A stretch of 64,000 nucleotides of DNA from Acetobacter lambici. GTDB taxonomy: Bacteria; Pseudomonadota; Alphaproteobacteria; Acetobacterales; Acetobacteraceae. Positions within the stretch are counted from its first letter, which is position 1, and every line of letters begins with the position of its first letter. The stretch covers positions 1 through 64,000 of the forward strand of contig NZ_WOTD01000012.1 of NCBI RefSeq assembly GCF_011516885.1, in the 5' to 3' direction. The notes beneath the pieces are model-generated. The model saw nothing but the letters and a program-made list of their open reading frames with translations. It did no database searches and had not been told where the DNA came from. This document shows positions 50,782-59,906 of the stretch, piece after piece. The position numbers and the translations under genes were made by a program.

Positions 50782-52161
50782 ATGAGTGCCACGCTCACCC
50801 AGCCCAACCCGACGTCTGAGACCTGGATGCCGGATAGCTGGCGTTCGTTTCCGTTCAAGCAGATTCCCACCTATCCGGACGCCACCGCACTCAAGACCGT
50901 GGAAGACCGGCTGAGCGCCTACCCGCCACTGGTTTTTGCGGGCGAAGTACGCCGCCTGCGCAACCATCTGGCTCAGGCCGCACAGGGCAAGGCCTTTGTG
51001 CTGCAAGGTGGCCCGTGTGCGGAAAGCTTTGGCGAGTTCAAGGCAGACATCGTGCGCGACACGTTCCGCGTGCTGCTGCAAATGGCTGTTGTGCTGACCT
51101 TTGGTGCCAAGGTGCCGGTCATCAAGCTCGGTCGCATGGCCGGGCAGTTTGCCAAGCCCCGCTCCTCCGACATGGAAACAGTGGATGGCGTAAGCCTGCC
51201 CTCCTACCGCGGCGACATCATCAACGGGCCGGAATTCACGTCTGAGGCGCGCATTCCCGACCCCACGCGGATGGAAACGGGCTACTTCCAGTCCACCGGA
51301 ATCCAGAACCTGCTGCGCGCCTTCTCCCGCGGGGGGTACGCCAACCTGCATGAGGTCCACCGCTGGAACCTTGGGTTTGTTGAGCGTTCCCCGCTGGCCA
51401 ACCGCTACCGCACCATGGCCGAACGCATTGGCGAGACCCTTGCCTTCATGCAAGCCTGCGGGATTGACGCAGCCTCCTCCGCACAGGTGGATGAAACCGA
51501 GTTCTACACCTCGCACGAGGCCCTGTTGCTGCCTTACGAGCAGGCTCTGACCCGTGTCGATTCCACATCGGGCGAATGGTATGACTGCTCGGCCCATTTT
51601 GTCTGGATCGGGGACCGCACCCGCCAGCCCGATGGCGCGCATGTGGAGTTCCTGCGTGGGGTGCGCAACCCCATTGGCATCAAGGTTGGCCCCACCACCA
51701 GCGTGGAAGACATTAAAAGCCTGACCAGCATCCTCAACCCACGCAACGAGGCCGGGCGCATTACCCTGATCTCACGCATGGGGGCGGAAAAGATCGAGCA
51801 GTTCCTGCCCCCGCTCATGCGCGCGGTCAAGGAAACGGGGCAGCCGGTCACATGGATCAGTGACCCGATGCATGGCAACACCATTTCCACCGGCAGCAAG
51901 GTCAAGACCCGCTCGTTCGATGCGGTCATGAAGGAAGTGAAAGGCTTTTTTGCCGTATGCGCGGCAGAGGGCGTTCCCGCTGGCGGTGTTCACCTGGAAA
52001 TGACCGGCCAGAACGTGACCGAATGCGTAGGCGGTGCCCAGCGCCTGACCGAAGAGGACCTTGGCGCACGGTACGAAACCTTCTGCGATCCGCGCCTCAA
52101 TGCCGAACAGTCACTTGAACTGGCATTCCTGATTGCGGAGGAGTTGACCGGCCGCAACTAA
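50782..52161 (+). CDS. Class II (plant-type) DAHP synthase
   Basis: 459 residues from ATG 50782 ([20 protein letters not shown]), with AGGA before it; upstream codons lack similarity. It condenses PEP and erythrose-4-phosphate in the first step of the shikimate pathway. Class II motifs include [32 protein letters not shown], the metal-site Cys (in PCAES), [35 protein letters not shown] and [12 protein letters not shown]. This AroA-II type is shared with plants and many actinobacteria, and has no sequence resemblance to E. coli AroG. Confidence 0.96.
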   Translation: MSATLTQPNPTSETWMPDSWRSFPFKQIPTYPDATALKTVEDRLSAYPPLVFAGEVRRLRNHLAQAAQGKAFVLQGGPCAESFGEFKADIVRDTFRVLLQMAVVLTFGAKVPVIKLGRMAGQFAKPRSSDMETVDGVSLPSYRGDIINGPEFTSEARIPDPTRMETGYFQSTGIQNLLRAFSRGGYANLHEVHRWNLGFVERSPLANRYRTMAERIGETLAFMQACGIDAASSAQVDETEFYTSHEALLLPYEQALTRVDSTSGEWYDCSAHFVWIGDRTRQPDGAHVEFLRGVRNPIGIKVGPTTSVEDIKSLTSILNPRNEAGRITLISRMGAEKIEQFLPPLMRAVKETGQPVTWISDPMHGNTISTGSKVKTRSFDAVMKEVKGFFAVCAAEGVPAGGVHLEMTGQNVTECVGGAQRLTEEDLGARYETFCDPRLNAEQSLELAFLIAEELTGRN

Positions 52162-52270
52162 GGCCGCGCCGCTCTTTGCCTGATCACAGAAGCGGGGGGT
52201 GGTCTTTACGCCACCCTCCATCACACCCATCATCTGTGCAGTGTATTTGGCAGAAAAGAGCATTTCAGCA

Positions 52271-53464
52271 ATGACGCAATCCCCTACTGGTGTGGCAGCC
52301 CCCGGCATTTCCACCGCTCAGGCGACCACCGCCCTGACGGATGCCGAAATCCGCGGCCGCACGGACTCCTACTTCAACCGGACCCGCCAGATAGTAGGCC
52401 ACTTTGGGGATTGCGAGGTCACTTACGCCTTTTTCCTGCGCTGCCCTGTTATTTCCGCCCCCGGCATTATGCTGGAATGGCTGAAAAACGTTATGGCCGA
52501 ACGCAATAGTGACTACTCGGTCGACCTGCTCCACCCCGAAGGCGAATGGGTGGGGGCGGGCGAGCCACTGGTTTATATTACCGGCTCGTTCCTGCATCTG
52601 GCTGATCTGGAAACACTTCTGCTCCAAAAGCTTGGCAGTTCCTGTGTTGCGGCCCTGCGTGCCTACCAGATGGCGCTCTCCCTGCCACAGGCCCGTTTTC
52701 TGGCCATGGATGCCCGGCACTGCGCTGGGTATGAGATGCAGGAACTCATGGCCTATGCCGCCTCCATTGGTGGACGGGCCGCGCAAAAGGACGGGGCCGT
52801 GGGCTTTGTTGGCACCGCCAACGATGCTGTCTCCGCCTTTTTTGGCACAACGCACGGGGCGGGCACCATGCCCCACGCCCTTATCGGCTACGCGGGTTCC
52901 ACCGTGCGCGCGGCGGAAATGTTCCACGAAACTTTTCCCAATTCCGACCTTGTGGTGCTGGTGGACTATTTTGGGCAGGAAATAACGGACGCGCTGGCCG
53001 TGTGCCACCGGTTTGAGGAACTGGCCAAAGCAGGCCGTATTGCCGTGCGGCTGGACACACATGGCGGACGGTTTATGGAAGGGCTGAACCCGCAGGAATC
53101 CTATACCGTGGTCAACCGCCATGCCCCCGAGGCCCTGCGCCGCTACCGCTCCGACCGGGAACTGCGTTACCTGATCGGCACCGGCGTTTCCGCCGCGTCT
53201 ATCTGGAAAATGCGTGAGGCACTGGATGGGGCGGGGTTTGAGCAGGTGCGGATTATTGCCTCCTCCGGGTTTGGCGTAACCAAATGCGCCTGCATGGCCG
53301 ACGCCCATGCCCCCATAGATGTTGTTGGCACAGGCTCGTTCATTCCCGAAACATGGAACGAAACCTACGCAACAGCCGATATTATTTCGTACAACGGTGT
53401 TGAGCGGGTTAAAATCGGGCGCGAATTCCTGTTCGCCTCCGCCCGCAACAAAAAAGACAGCTAA
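52271..53464 (+). CDS. pncB: Nicotinate phosphoribosyltransferase
   Basis: 397 residues from ATG 52271 (MTQSPTGVAAPGIST). It makes nicotinate mononucleotide in NAD salvage. Visible: the N-terminal TDSYFNRTRQIVG, the ribose-phosphate segments GTANDAVSAFFGTTHGAGTMPHALIG, RLDTHGGRFMEG, and IIASSGFGVTK. This is closer to the short archaeal-like NAPRTase group than to E. coli PncB. Nine bases separate it from the next gene. Confidence 0.9.
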   Translation: MTQSPTGVAAPGISTAQATTALTDAEIRGRTDSYFNRTRQIVGHFGDCEVTYAFFLRCPVISAPGIMLEWLKNVMAERNSDYSVDLLHPEGEWVGAGEPLVYITGSFLHLADLETLLLQKLGSSCVAALRAYQMALSLPQARFLAMDARHCAGYEMQELMAYAASIGGRAAQKDGAVGFVGTANDAVSAFFGTTHGAGTMPHALIGYAGSTVRAAEMFHETFPNSDLVVLVDYFGQEITDALAVCHRFEELAKAGRIAVRLDTHGGRFMEGLNPQESYTVVNRHAPEALRRYRSDRELRYLIGTGVSAASIWKMREALDGAGFEQVRIIASSGFGVTKCACMADAHAPIDVVGTGSFIPETWNETYATADIISYNGVERVKIGREFLFASARNKKDS

Positions 53465-53473
53465 GGAAAATCC

Positions 53474-53914
53474 ATGAACGAAACAGCCCCCCCGCAGGAG
53501 CAAGGCTGGAAAGTCCGTATTCTGGACCTGTCCGGCGGTGCTGAAGACAATATTGTGGAAGATGTTGGCATTTTTCATGACCTTGCCCACGCCAACGCCT
53601 TTGCCCGCGCCTATGTGCGTGACAGCGTAGAACGCTGCCGCATGCCCGGCGCCTCCGCCAAGGACGTGCTGGACACATGGACCAGCTTTGGTGAAGACGC
53701 CGTGGTGATCGACGCCGAAGAAGACGGCTGGCGCTCAGCCAACGAACTGGATGATTTTACCGCAACCCCCGCAACCTCCATGGAACGCGACTGGCGCATG
53801 CTGGACCCCCGCCGACTGGTGGATGGGGAGGAAATCATTCTTGAAGAAGATGACGCAGAAACGGAAGAGGACGATACCGAACCGTTCGACCCCGGCCTGC
53901 ATAACCTGCACTAA
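53474..53914 (+). CDS. Acidic cytoplasmic protein of unknown function
   Basis: 146 residues, strongly acidic with a poly-Glu/Asp tail (DGEEIILEEDDAETEEDD). The N-terminal part (GWKVRILDLSGGAEDNIVEDVGIFHDLAHANAFARAYVRDSVERCR) looks like a small alpha/beta fold. No signal peptide or membrane segment. It starts ten bases after the NAPRTase gene with GGAAAAT upstream, so it is probably co-transcribed with it. No function is inferred. Confidence 0.7.
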   Translation: MNETAPPQEQGWKVRILDLSGGAEDNIVEDVGIFHDLAHANAFARAYVRDSVERCRMPGASAKDVLDTWTSFGEDAVVIDAEEDGWRSANELDDFTATPATSMERDWRMLDPRRLVDGEEIILEEDDAETEEDDTEPFDPGLHNLH

Positions 53915-53930
53915 GCCCCACCCGCAGGCA

Positions 53931-53966
53931 GGGGCAGCAGCAAACCGCGCGCGGCATGGCTGCCCC
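53931..53966 (+). terminator. Terminator after the acidic-protein gene
   Basis: GGGGCAGC (53931-53938) pairs with GCTGCCCC (53959-53966), then TCCCCTGTTTTCTGTTT. The loop is 20 bases. Confidence 0.55.
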
Positions 53967-54029
53967 TCCCCTGTTTTCTGTTTCCTTCGTGCTGGTCTTT
54001 CCAGCCCATTCACGGCATAAGCCTCTGTT

Positions 54030-55361
54030 ATGAAACTCCGCTTTGCGCCCAGCCCTACCGGCCTGCTCCATGTGGGCAATGCCCGCCTTGCCCTTGCCAA
54101 CGCCCTGTTTGCCCGCCGCAACAAGGGTAAGTTCCAACTGCGTATAGATGATACGGATACCGCTCGCTCGCGCGAGGAACTGGTAGGCGCCATCCAGCAG
54201 GATCTGGAATGGATGGGCATTACATGGGACGAGACCTTCCGCCAGACCGAACGGCTGGACCGCTACGCCGCCGCCATTGAAAAACTCAAGGCATCCGGCC
54301 ACCTGTACCCCTGCTTTGAAAGCGAACAGGAACTGGCCGCCAAGCGCGAAACCCAGATCCGCCAGCGCCGCGCCCCGGTGTATGACCGCGCCATGCTGCG
54401 CATGACCGAACAGCAGCGCGCACAGGCCGAGGCCAATGGCAAGGTGCCTTACTGGCGCTTCAAGCTCTCGGGCCGCATTGTGCGCTGGCGCGATCTGGTG
54501 ATGGGGGATTGCCACGTCAAGCTGCCCTCCGTCTCCGACCCGGTGCTGGTCCGCACCGATGGTACGGTTCTGTATACGCTGGCCTCGGTTGTGGATGATC
54601 TGGAAACAGGGATCAGCCACATTATCCGTGGGGAAGACCACGTGACCAACACCGGCGTGCAGATTGACATTGCAGAAGCACTGGGCGCTCGCCCCGACCA
54701 CTTCCGCTTTGCCCACCTGCCCCTGCTGCTGGACGAAAACGGGGGCAAGCTCTCCAAACGCTTTGATGCATGTTCCCTGCGCACCCTGCGGCAGGATGGG
54801 GTGGAGGGGGAAGCCCTGATCTCCTACCTTGCCCGGCTTGGCAGCTCGGACGATCCGGCGTTGATGCCGTTTGACGCCCTTGCCCAGAGCTATGACCTGT
54901 CTCACATTTCGCGCTCGGCCGCACGGTTTGATACACGCCAGCTACTGGCCATGAACCACCGCCACCTTGCCCAACTCCCCTTTGCCGCAGTAGCGGAAAA
55001 ACTGCCCAAGGGTGCAACAGAAGCCTTCTGGCTGGCCATCCGCAGCAATATCGACCTGCTGTCCGAGGCCAAGCTGTGGCTGAGTGTGGTGGAGGGAGAC
55101 ATCATCCCCCCCGTGCAGGAGGAAGATGAAGCGTTCCTTAAGGATGCCGCAGCCCTGCTCCCGCCCGAACCATGGGATGAAGGCACCTGGAAGGCATGGA
55201 CCGCCGCCATCAAGGACCAAACCGGTCGTAGTGGCAAAGCGCTGTTCCACCCGCTCCGTGTTGCCCTAACGGGGGAAGAGCATGGGCCTGAACTGCGCGA
55301 CCTGCTCCCGCTTATTGGCCGCAAACGCGCACTGGGCCGCCTGCTGCCCTCCCTCATCTGA
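54030..55361 (+). CDS. gltX: Glutamyl-tRNA synthetase
   Basis: 443 residues, class I aminoacyl-tRNA synthetase. The HIGH-like motif is HVGNAR (about 11-16, preceded by FAPSPTGLL) and the KMSKS-like motif is KLSKR (about 243-247). The anticodon-binding C-terminal half is short, which is common in alphaproteobacterial GltX and fits either a discriminating or non-discriminating enzyme. No second gltX is visible in the window. Confidence 0.95.
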   Translation: MKLRFAPSPTGLLHVGNARLALANALFARRNKGKFQLRIDDTDTARSREELVGAIQQDLEWMGITWDETFRQTERLDRYAAAIEKLKASGHLYPCFESEQELAAKRETQIRQRRAPVYDRAMLRMTEQQRAQAEANGKVPYWRFKLSGRIVRWRDLVMGDCHVKLPSVSDPVLVRTDGTVLYTLASVVDDLETGISHIIRGEDHVTNTGVQIDIAEALGARPDHFRFAHLPLLLDENGGKLSKRFDACSLRTLRQDGVEGEALISYLARLGSSDDPALMPFDALAQSYDLSHISRSAARFDTRQLLAMNHRHLAQLPFAAVAEKLPKGATEAFWLAIRSNIDLLSEAKLWLSVVEGDIIPPVQEEDEAFLKDAAALLPPEPWDEGTWKAWTAAIKDQTGRSGKALFHPLRVALTGEEHGPELRDLLPLIGRKRALGRLLPSLI

Positions 55362-55368
55362 ACCACAA

Positions 55369-55418
55369 CCGGCACCTGCCCCATGGTCCCATCGGGTTAG
55401 GTGCCGGGGCCATGGGGC
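55369..55418 (+). other. Two interleaved perfect inverted repeats after gltX
   Basis: Arm A CCGGCACCT (55369-55377) pairs with A' AGGTGCCGG (55399-55407); arm B GCCCCATGG (55378-55386) pairs with B' CCATGGGGC (55410-55418). The order A-B-A'-B' cannot form two nested hairpins, but allows either an H-type pseudoknot or two mutually exclusive stems. No T-run follows. It lies 8 bases after the gltX stop and about 120 bases before the next gene. Confidence 0.6.
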
Positions 55419-55541
55419 ACACCCCACGTGGCGGATTTGTGAAACACCTTTTGCTGCCTGTTCGCATAACATGACTTGACCGTGCGTGTTCTCGCCTTTC
55501 AATAGGGTTTACACTGCATCTTCTGTCAGTCTGGATTTTGT

Positions 55542-56831
55542 ATGCGCCCCGTTCTGCACCGCCGTACATTTGGTTTGGGTCTGACCGCGCTTTTAGCCAC
55601 CCCCACAATCGGGCGGGCGACCGGTCTGCCCGACCTGATGGACCGCCCCCCTCCTGAACTGGAGGAACTGAAGTGGCACCCTCCGCTACGCGAGGCCATT
55701 CAGGCGCTGATCAATGCGCATGGCCATTATTCCGACACGTATAACGGCAATGCCCCCCCCTATGTTGTTATGGACTGGAACAACACAGCTATTGTGGGCG
55801 ATGTGCAGCAGACGCTGTTTGTGTTCATGCTCGAACATTTCTGCTTCCTTATGCCTGCGCAGAAGTTCCGCAAACTGATCCATGTTCATGCGTCCACCCA
55901 CCCCCTGCCCGCACCTTTTGCAAACATGGCTGGCCAGCCGGTTACTTTTCCCGATCTGGTGACCGATATTGTCGAAGATTACAGCGCGCTGGCAGCCCGC
56001 TACGGGCATATGCCCCACCCCATTGCGCGGGAGGAATTACAGGACAACCCCGCCATGCTGGCGTTCAGGGCACGTATGGCGTTCTGCCATCAGGCGGTGG
56101 CCGCCCTGCATGGCCCCGATGCCGCACAGCAATGGATGATCCGGCTGGTAGCCGAGCAGACCCAGACCGATGTGATCGCCCTGAGCCGCGCCGCCAACGA
56201 ATGGTGCCTTGGAGCCTCCATTACCAATCAGAAGTGGGTCTGCCCCTCCTCCCGCCCCGGCAAGGCTGGTCCGGTGCAGGCGGATATGACCCAGATGCTG
56301 CGGCTTACGCCTGAAATGGGCAACCTGCTCCAGATTTTGCAAGAACATGGCATAGACCCCATTATCTGCTCCTCCGCACTGGAGGATCTGGTGGCCCTGT
56401 TCGCCACGTCGGCTGAATATGGCTATAATCTGCGGCACGAGCATGTGTTTGGCGCACGACTTGTGGAGCATAAGGGCGTTATGGAGCCGACCGAGGCTCC
56501 GCACTATCCGTTCCCCGCGGGCGCTGGCAAAACCGAGTTGATCCGCGTTCATTTTGAACAGAAAAGAAAACAGCCCCCGCTCATGATCTTTGCGGGAGAA
56601 AGCAGTTCTGCCGATCTGCTCAGATCCTTCCCCGATACGTCTCTTTGCTGCCTGATCAACCGCAAACAGTCCGATGATATGGAGGTCTTCCTGCGCGAGG
56701 CCGCAAAGCCTACCGGAGCCAGCACTCCCCGCAGGCTTTACCTGCAAGGGCGCGACGAAAACACGGGCGAGTGGCGACCCCATGCCACCAGCCTGCTGCT
56801 CGGCAGCACCACGCCTACTCTACCCACGTAA
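55542..56831 (+). CDS. Tat-exported HAD-like protein with altered catalytic motifs
   Basis: 429 residues. The N-terminus has a twin-arginine signal (HRRTFGLGLTALLA, cleavage near residue 26). The haloacid-dehalogenase-type motif I is D78-W-N80-N-T (VMDWNNTAIVGD): the nucleophilic Asp is kept but the Asp two residues later, the usual acid/base, is Asn. The late motif expected as GD..D reads GESSSADLL. The overall layout resembles secreted HAD phosphatases such as phosphorylcholine phosphatase. It may therefore be a weak or inactive phosphatase, or a binding protein. There is no Shine-Dalgarno before the ATG. Confidence 0.65.
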   Translation: MRPVLHRRTFGLGLTALLATPTIGRATGLPDLMDRPPPELEELKWHPPLREAIQALINAHGHYSDTYNGNAPPYVVMDWNNTAIVGDVQQTLFVFMLEHFCFLMPAQKFRKLIHVHASTHPLPAPFANMAGQPVTFPDLVTDIVEDYSALAARYGHMPHPIAREELQDNPAMLAFRARMAFCHQAVAALHGPDAAQQWMIRLVAEQTQTDVIALSRAANEWCLGASITNQKWVCPSSRPGKAGPVQADMTQMLRLTPEMGNLLQILQEHGIDPIICSSALEDLVALFATSAEYGYNLRHEHVFGARLVEHKGVMEPTEAPHYPFPAGAGKTELIRVHFEQKRKQPPLMIFAGESSSADLLRSFPDTSLCCLINRKQSDDMEVFLREAAKPTGASTPRRLYLQGRDENTGEWRPHATSLLLGSTTPTLPT

Positions 56832-56909
56832 AAAAGCCCCGTTGACCTCCGCCACTCGCCAGCCGCGCCCGAGAGCGTGGGCAGCACGACAGAGGCCCAC
56901 GCGCGCGGG

Positions 56910-59294
56910 TCACGCGGACCAGCGCCTGCGCGCCTTCCAGCGGTTCAGCAGCAGGGAATTGCTGACAACACTGACGGAACTCATGGCCATGGCGGCCCCG
57001 GCCAGCACCGGGTCCAACAGGCCAAAAGCCGCCAGCGGCAACCCCAGTATGTTGTAAATGAAGGCAAAAAACAGGTTCTGCCGGATTTTAGCTACCGTTG
57101 CGCGCGAGAGTGAGACCGCATCAACCAAGGCTGTCAACTGGCTGCGCACAAGCACAACATCCGCTGTTTCGAGCGCAATATCCGCCCCCGCCCCAATGGC
57201 AAAGCTGACATCGGCCAGAGCCAGCGCCGGAGCATCGTTTATGCCATCACCCACCATGCCCACGCAGTGCTGGCCACCAGCACGGAGCCGGGCGATCTGG
57301 GTGGCCTTGCCATCAGGCAGCACTCCGGCCACGACCTCGTCTATCCCCACCTGCCGGGCCACGGCCTGAGCAGCGCGTTCGTTATCCCCACTCAGCATGA
57401 CCACACGCAGGCCCTCGCTACGCAGCGCGGCTATGGCAAGCTGGGCCTCCGGGCGCACCTGATCAGCCAGCCCAAAATAGGCCACCACGGCACCCGCGCG
57501 GGCCAGCGCCACAATACTCTGCCCCCGCGCCTGCCAGCCATCGGTCAAAGCCGTATCAACCGGGCAACCAAGCTGGAGCATGTAGGCAAGGGAGCCAAGA
57601 TGCACGTCCTCCCCGCTGGCCCGCGCCTGCACCCCATGCCCCGGTATGGCCTTGAAGTCGGTTATGGCGGCAGGCTCCACCCCGCGCGCCGTGGCATAGG
57701 CCACAATGGCGCGGGCCAGCGGGTGTTCCGAACTTTGCTCCAACGCGCAGGCCAGCCCCAGCATTGTCTGCTCATCCACGTCCGGTGCGCGCTGCACCTG
57801 CACAACCCCGGGCCTGCCCATGGTCAGGGTGCCTGTTTTGTCCGTGACCAGAATGTCCATTTTGCGCGCCTGCTCCAGCGCATCCGCATTGCGGAACAGA
57901 ATACCCGCCTGCGCGCCAAGGCCCGTGCCGACCATAATGGCCGTAGGCGTTGCAAGCCCAAGCGAGCAGGGGCAGGCAATGACCAGAACGGACACCGCGT
58001 TTACCAGACTTGCTCCAAAATCCCCCGTAATGGCCCAGCCCAGCCCCAGAGCCAGCACCGCCAGCCCCAGCACCGCAGGCACAAACACCGCCGCCACACG
58101 GTCGGCCAGACGTTGCACGCTGGCCTTGCTGCCCTGTGCCTGCTCCACCATACGCACAATGCCCGAAAGCACGGTTTGCGCGCCAACCCTGCTGGCCTGC
58201 ACACGCAGGGCACCGGTCTGGTTGAGCGTGCCTGCAAACACACGATCACCTTTGGTTTTGGCAACGGGGGCACTTTCCCCCGTTAACATGGCCTCATCCA
58301 GATCGGACTGGCCGTCCAGCACCTGCCCGTCCACGGCAACACTTTCGCCCGGGCGGACCATAAACACATCGCCGGGTATGAGCTGCTCAACCGGCTGTTC
58401 AACCCACTGGCCATTGCGCTCCACATGGGCGGTGCGGGGTTGCAGGTGCAACAGGCTCTGCATGCCCGCACTGGCTCGGGCCTTGGCGCGGGCCTCCAGC
58501 AGCCGCCCGAGCAGAACAAGGGTTACAACCAGTGCGCTGGTCTCGAAATACACAGGCTGATCCAGCCCAAAAGCCGTAACAACCGTACTGAACACAAAGG
58601 CTATGCCGGTGCCCATAACCACCAGCACATCCATATTGGCAGCCCCATTGCGTAGCGCATGCACGGCACCACCATACATGGCCCGGCCACACCAGACCTG
58701 CACAACACCCGCCAGCACAAACTGCCCCCACAACGGCAGCATGGCGGCATGGACACCGGCCAGCATACCCAGCATCTGGCCCAAAAAGGGCAGGCTGAGC
58801 ACGGCAGCCAGCACAAAATTACGCCATTCACGCCGCCATTCGGCCTTGTGCTGGCGGTCCTGCGCATCCGGGTCCTGCTGGCTGTACACTGTTGCGCCGT
58901 AACCGGCTTTTTCCACCTGGGCGATCAGTGCGGCCACGTCCACAACACCGGGTATAAAACTGACATGCGCGCGCTCGGTCGCCAGATTGACCGTGGCCTG
59001 CACGGACGGCAGGGCATTGAGCACTTTTTCCACCCGATTGACGCAGGAGGCACATGTAAGCCCACTTAAGGCCAGATCAACACTGGTGGTTTCGGGCACA
59101 AACCCGGCCCCCCGCACGGCAGCAAGTACTGGAGGAAGCTGGGTAGCCACGTCATCCAGCGTAACCTGCGCCCGTGCGGTGGCAAAATTGACCCCAGCCT
59201 GAAGGCCCGGCTGGCGGTTGAGCACTTTTTCCAGCCGAGTGGCGCAACTGGCGCAACTCATACCTCCAACGGGAAAACTGACAATCTGGCTCAT
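56910..59294 (-). CDS. copA: P1B-type Cu(+)-exporting ATPase
   Basis: 794 residues from ATG 59294 ([17 protein letters not shown]). Two N-terminal heavy-metal domains carry CxxC (C14/C17 and C81/C84). Eight predicted membrane segments follow, with the CPC metal site in [15 protein letters not shown], the phosphorylation motif DKTGTLTMG, and the hinge [11 protein letters not shown]. It pumps cytoplasmic Cu(+) to the periplasm. It is divergent from the gene at 59423, and a CsoR-like operator lies between them. The name copA is also used for the multicopper oxidase at 59907. Confidence 0.96.
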   Translation of the reverse strand: MSQIVSFPVGGMSCASCATRLEKVLNRQPGLQAGVNFATARAQVTLDDVATQLPPVLAAVRGAGFVPETTSVDLALSGLTCASCVNRVEKVLNALPSVQATVNLATERAHVSFIPGVVDVAALIAQVEKAGYGATVYSQQDPDAQDRQHKAEWRREWRNFVLAAVLSLPFLGQMLGMLAGVHAAMLPLWGQFVLAGVVQVWCGRAMYGGAVHALRNGAANMDVLVVMGTGIAFVFSTVVTAFGLDQPVYFETSALVVTLVLLGRLLEARAKARASAGMQSLLHLQPRTAHVERNGQWVEQPVEQLIPGDVFMVRPGESVAVDGQVLDGQSDLDEAMLTGESAPVAKTKGDRVFAGTLNQTGALRVQASRVGAQTVLSGIVRMVEQAQGSKASVQRLADRVAAVFVPAVLGLAVLALGLGWAITGDFGASLVNAVSVLVIACPCSLGLATPTAIMVGTGLGAQAGILFRNADALEQARKMDILVTDKTGTLTMGRPGVVQVQRAPDVDEQTMLGLACALEQSSEHPLARAIVAYATARGVEPAAITDFKAIPGHGVQARASGEDVHLGSLAYMLQLGCPVDTALTDGWQARGQSIVALARAGAVVAYFGLADQVRPEAQLAIAALRSEGLRVVMLSGDNERAAQAVARQVGIDEVVAGVLPDGKATQIARLRAGGQHCVGMVGDGINDAPALALADVSFAIGAGADIALETADVVLVRSQLTALVDAVSLSRATVAKIRQNLFFAFIYNILGLPLAAFGLLDPVLAGAAMAMSSVSVVSNSLLLNRWKARRRWSA

Positions 59295-59394
59295 GCTCTT
59301 GTTGCTCCGCGCCCATGGTCGCACAGACCGGGCCAAACATGCTTACGCACGGGGGATATGAACGGGGTTTGGCCGCATCCATTCTTCTTGCCAT

Positions 59395-59415
59395 ATATGC
59401 CCCCCAGGGGTATAT
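59395..59415. promoter_or_regulatory. CsoR-type operator in the divergent copper promoter
   Basis: ATATGCCCC-N3-GGGGTATAT is a 21-bp inverted repeat with one mismatch. Known CsoR operators are such G/C-tract pseudo-palindromes flanked by TA-rich ends. It sits 8 bases before the ATG of the small gene at 59423 and about 100 bases upstream of the ATPase start, so it could control both. A csoR gene is present at 62874. Confidence 0.68.
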
Positions 59416-59422
59416 TTAAAAG

Positions 59423-59839
59423 ATGTTGTGCCTGTTTTCCCTTCGCCAGATGGTTCTGGGTTGCCTGCTTGTGCTGGCCGCCGCCACTGGTCTGCTGGCA
59501 CCGCACACCCCGGCACAGGCAGCCCATACGGGCATGGTCCACGCGACCATGCAAGGTGCCGCACATGCCACCATGGCTAACGCCACCACCATGCACCACC
59601 ATAGCCCAACGGCCATTGGCTGCCCGTCCACCACAGCGGCCACGCACCACCTTATGCACCACCATGCCGCGTGTTGCATGACGGGTAACGCCCTGTCCGT
59701 TGTGGATACATCTGTTGGCATGCAGCCCATTGGCTTTTTGTGGCACACCCGCGCGCGCCCGGTTTTTGCCCCTGTGACCGCCCTGCCCGACCGCAGGGCA
59801 GCGCCATTGCTACGCCCCCCCAAACTGCACACGGCCTGA
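59423..59839 (+). CDS. Small His/Met/Cys-rich secreted protein
   Basis: 138 residues with a Sec signal peptide (MVLGCLLVLAAATGLLA...AQAA, cleavage near 34). The mature part has a dense run of possible metal ligands: TMHHHSPTAIGC, HHLMHHHAACCM, and several Met. It lies inside the copper locus immediately behind the CsoR-like operator and 67 bases before the multicopper oxidase, so a periplasmic copper-binding role is plausible. I do not recognise a defined family. The close ATG and lack of a long leader also allow a shorter start at 59450. Confidence 0.65.
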   Translation: MLCLFSLRQMVLGCLLVLAAATGLLAPHTPAQAAHTGMVHATMQGAAHATMANATTMHHHSPTAIGCPSTTAATHHLMHHHAACCMTGNALSVVDTSVGMQPIGFLWHTRARPVFAPVTALPDRRAAPLLRPPKLHTA

Positions 59840-59906
59840 CCACCCCGCCGGAGCAACAGCTCCGCCTGATCAGCCATACGTTCTGTACCTATGCAGAGCG
59901 TGCAGT

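Noticed and set aside
52265-53590. 441-codon minus-strand frame opposite the nicotinate phosphoribosyltransferase gene
   Set aside because: The plus-strand protein has clear family motifs; the minus frame has none.
53835-54905. 356-codon minus-strand frame opposite gltX
   Set aside because: Shadow of gltX, rich in Gly/His/Gln as typical for reverse frames of GC-rich genes.
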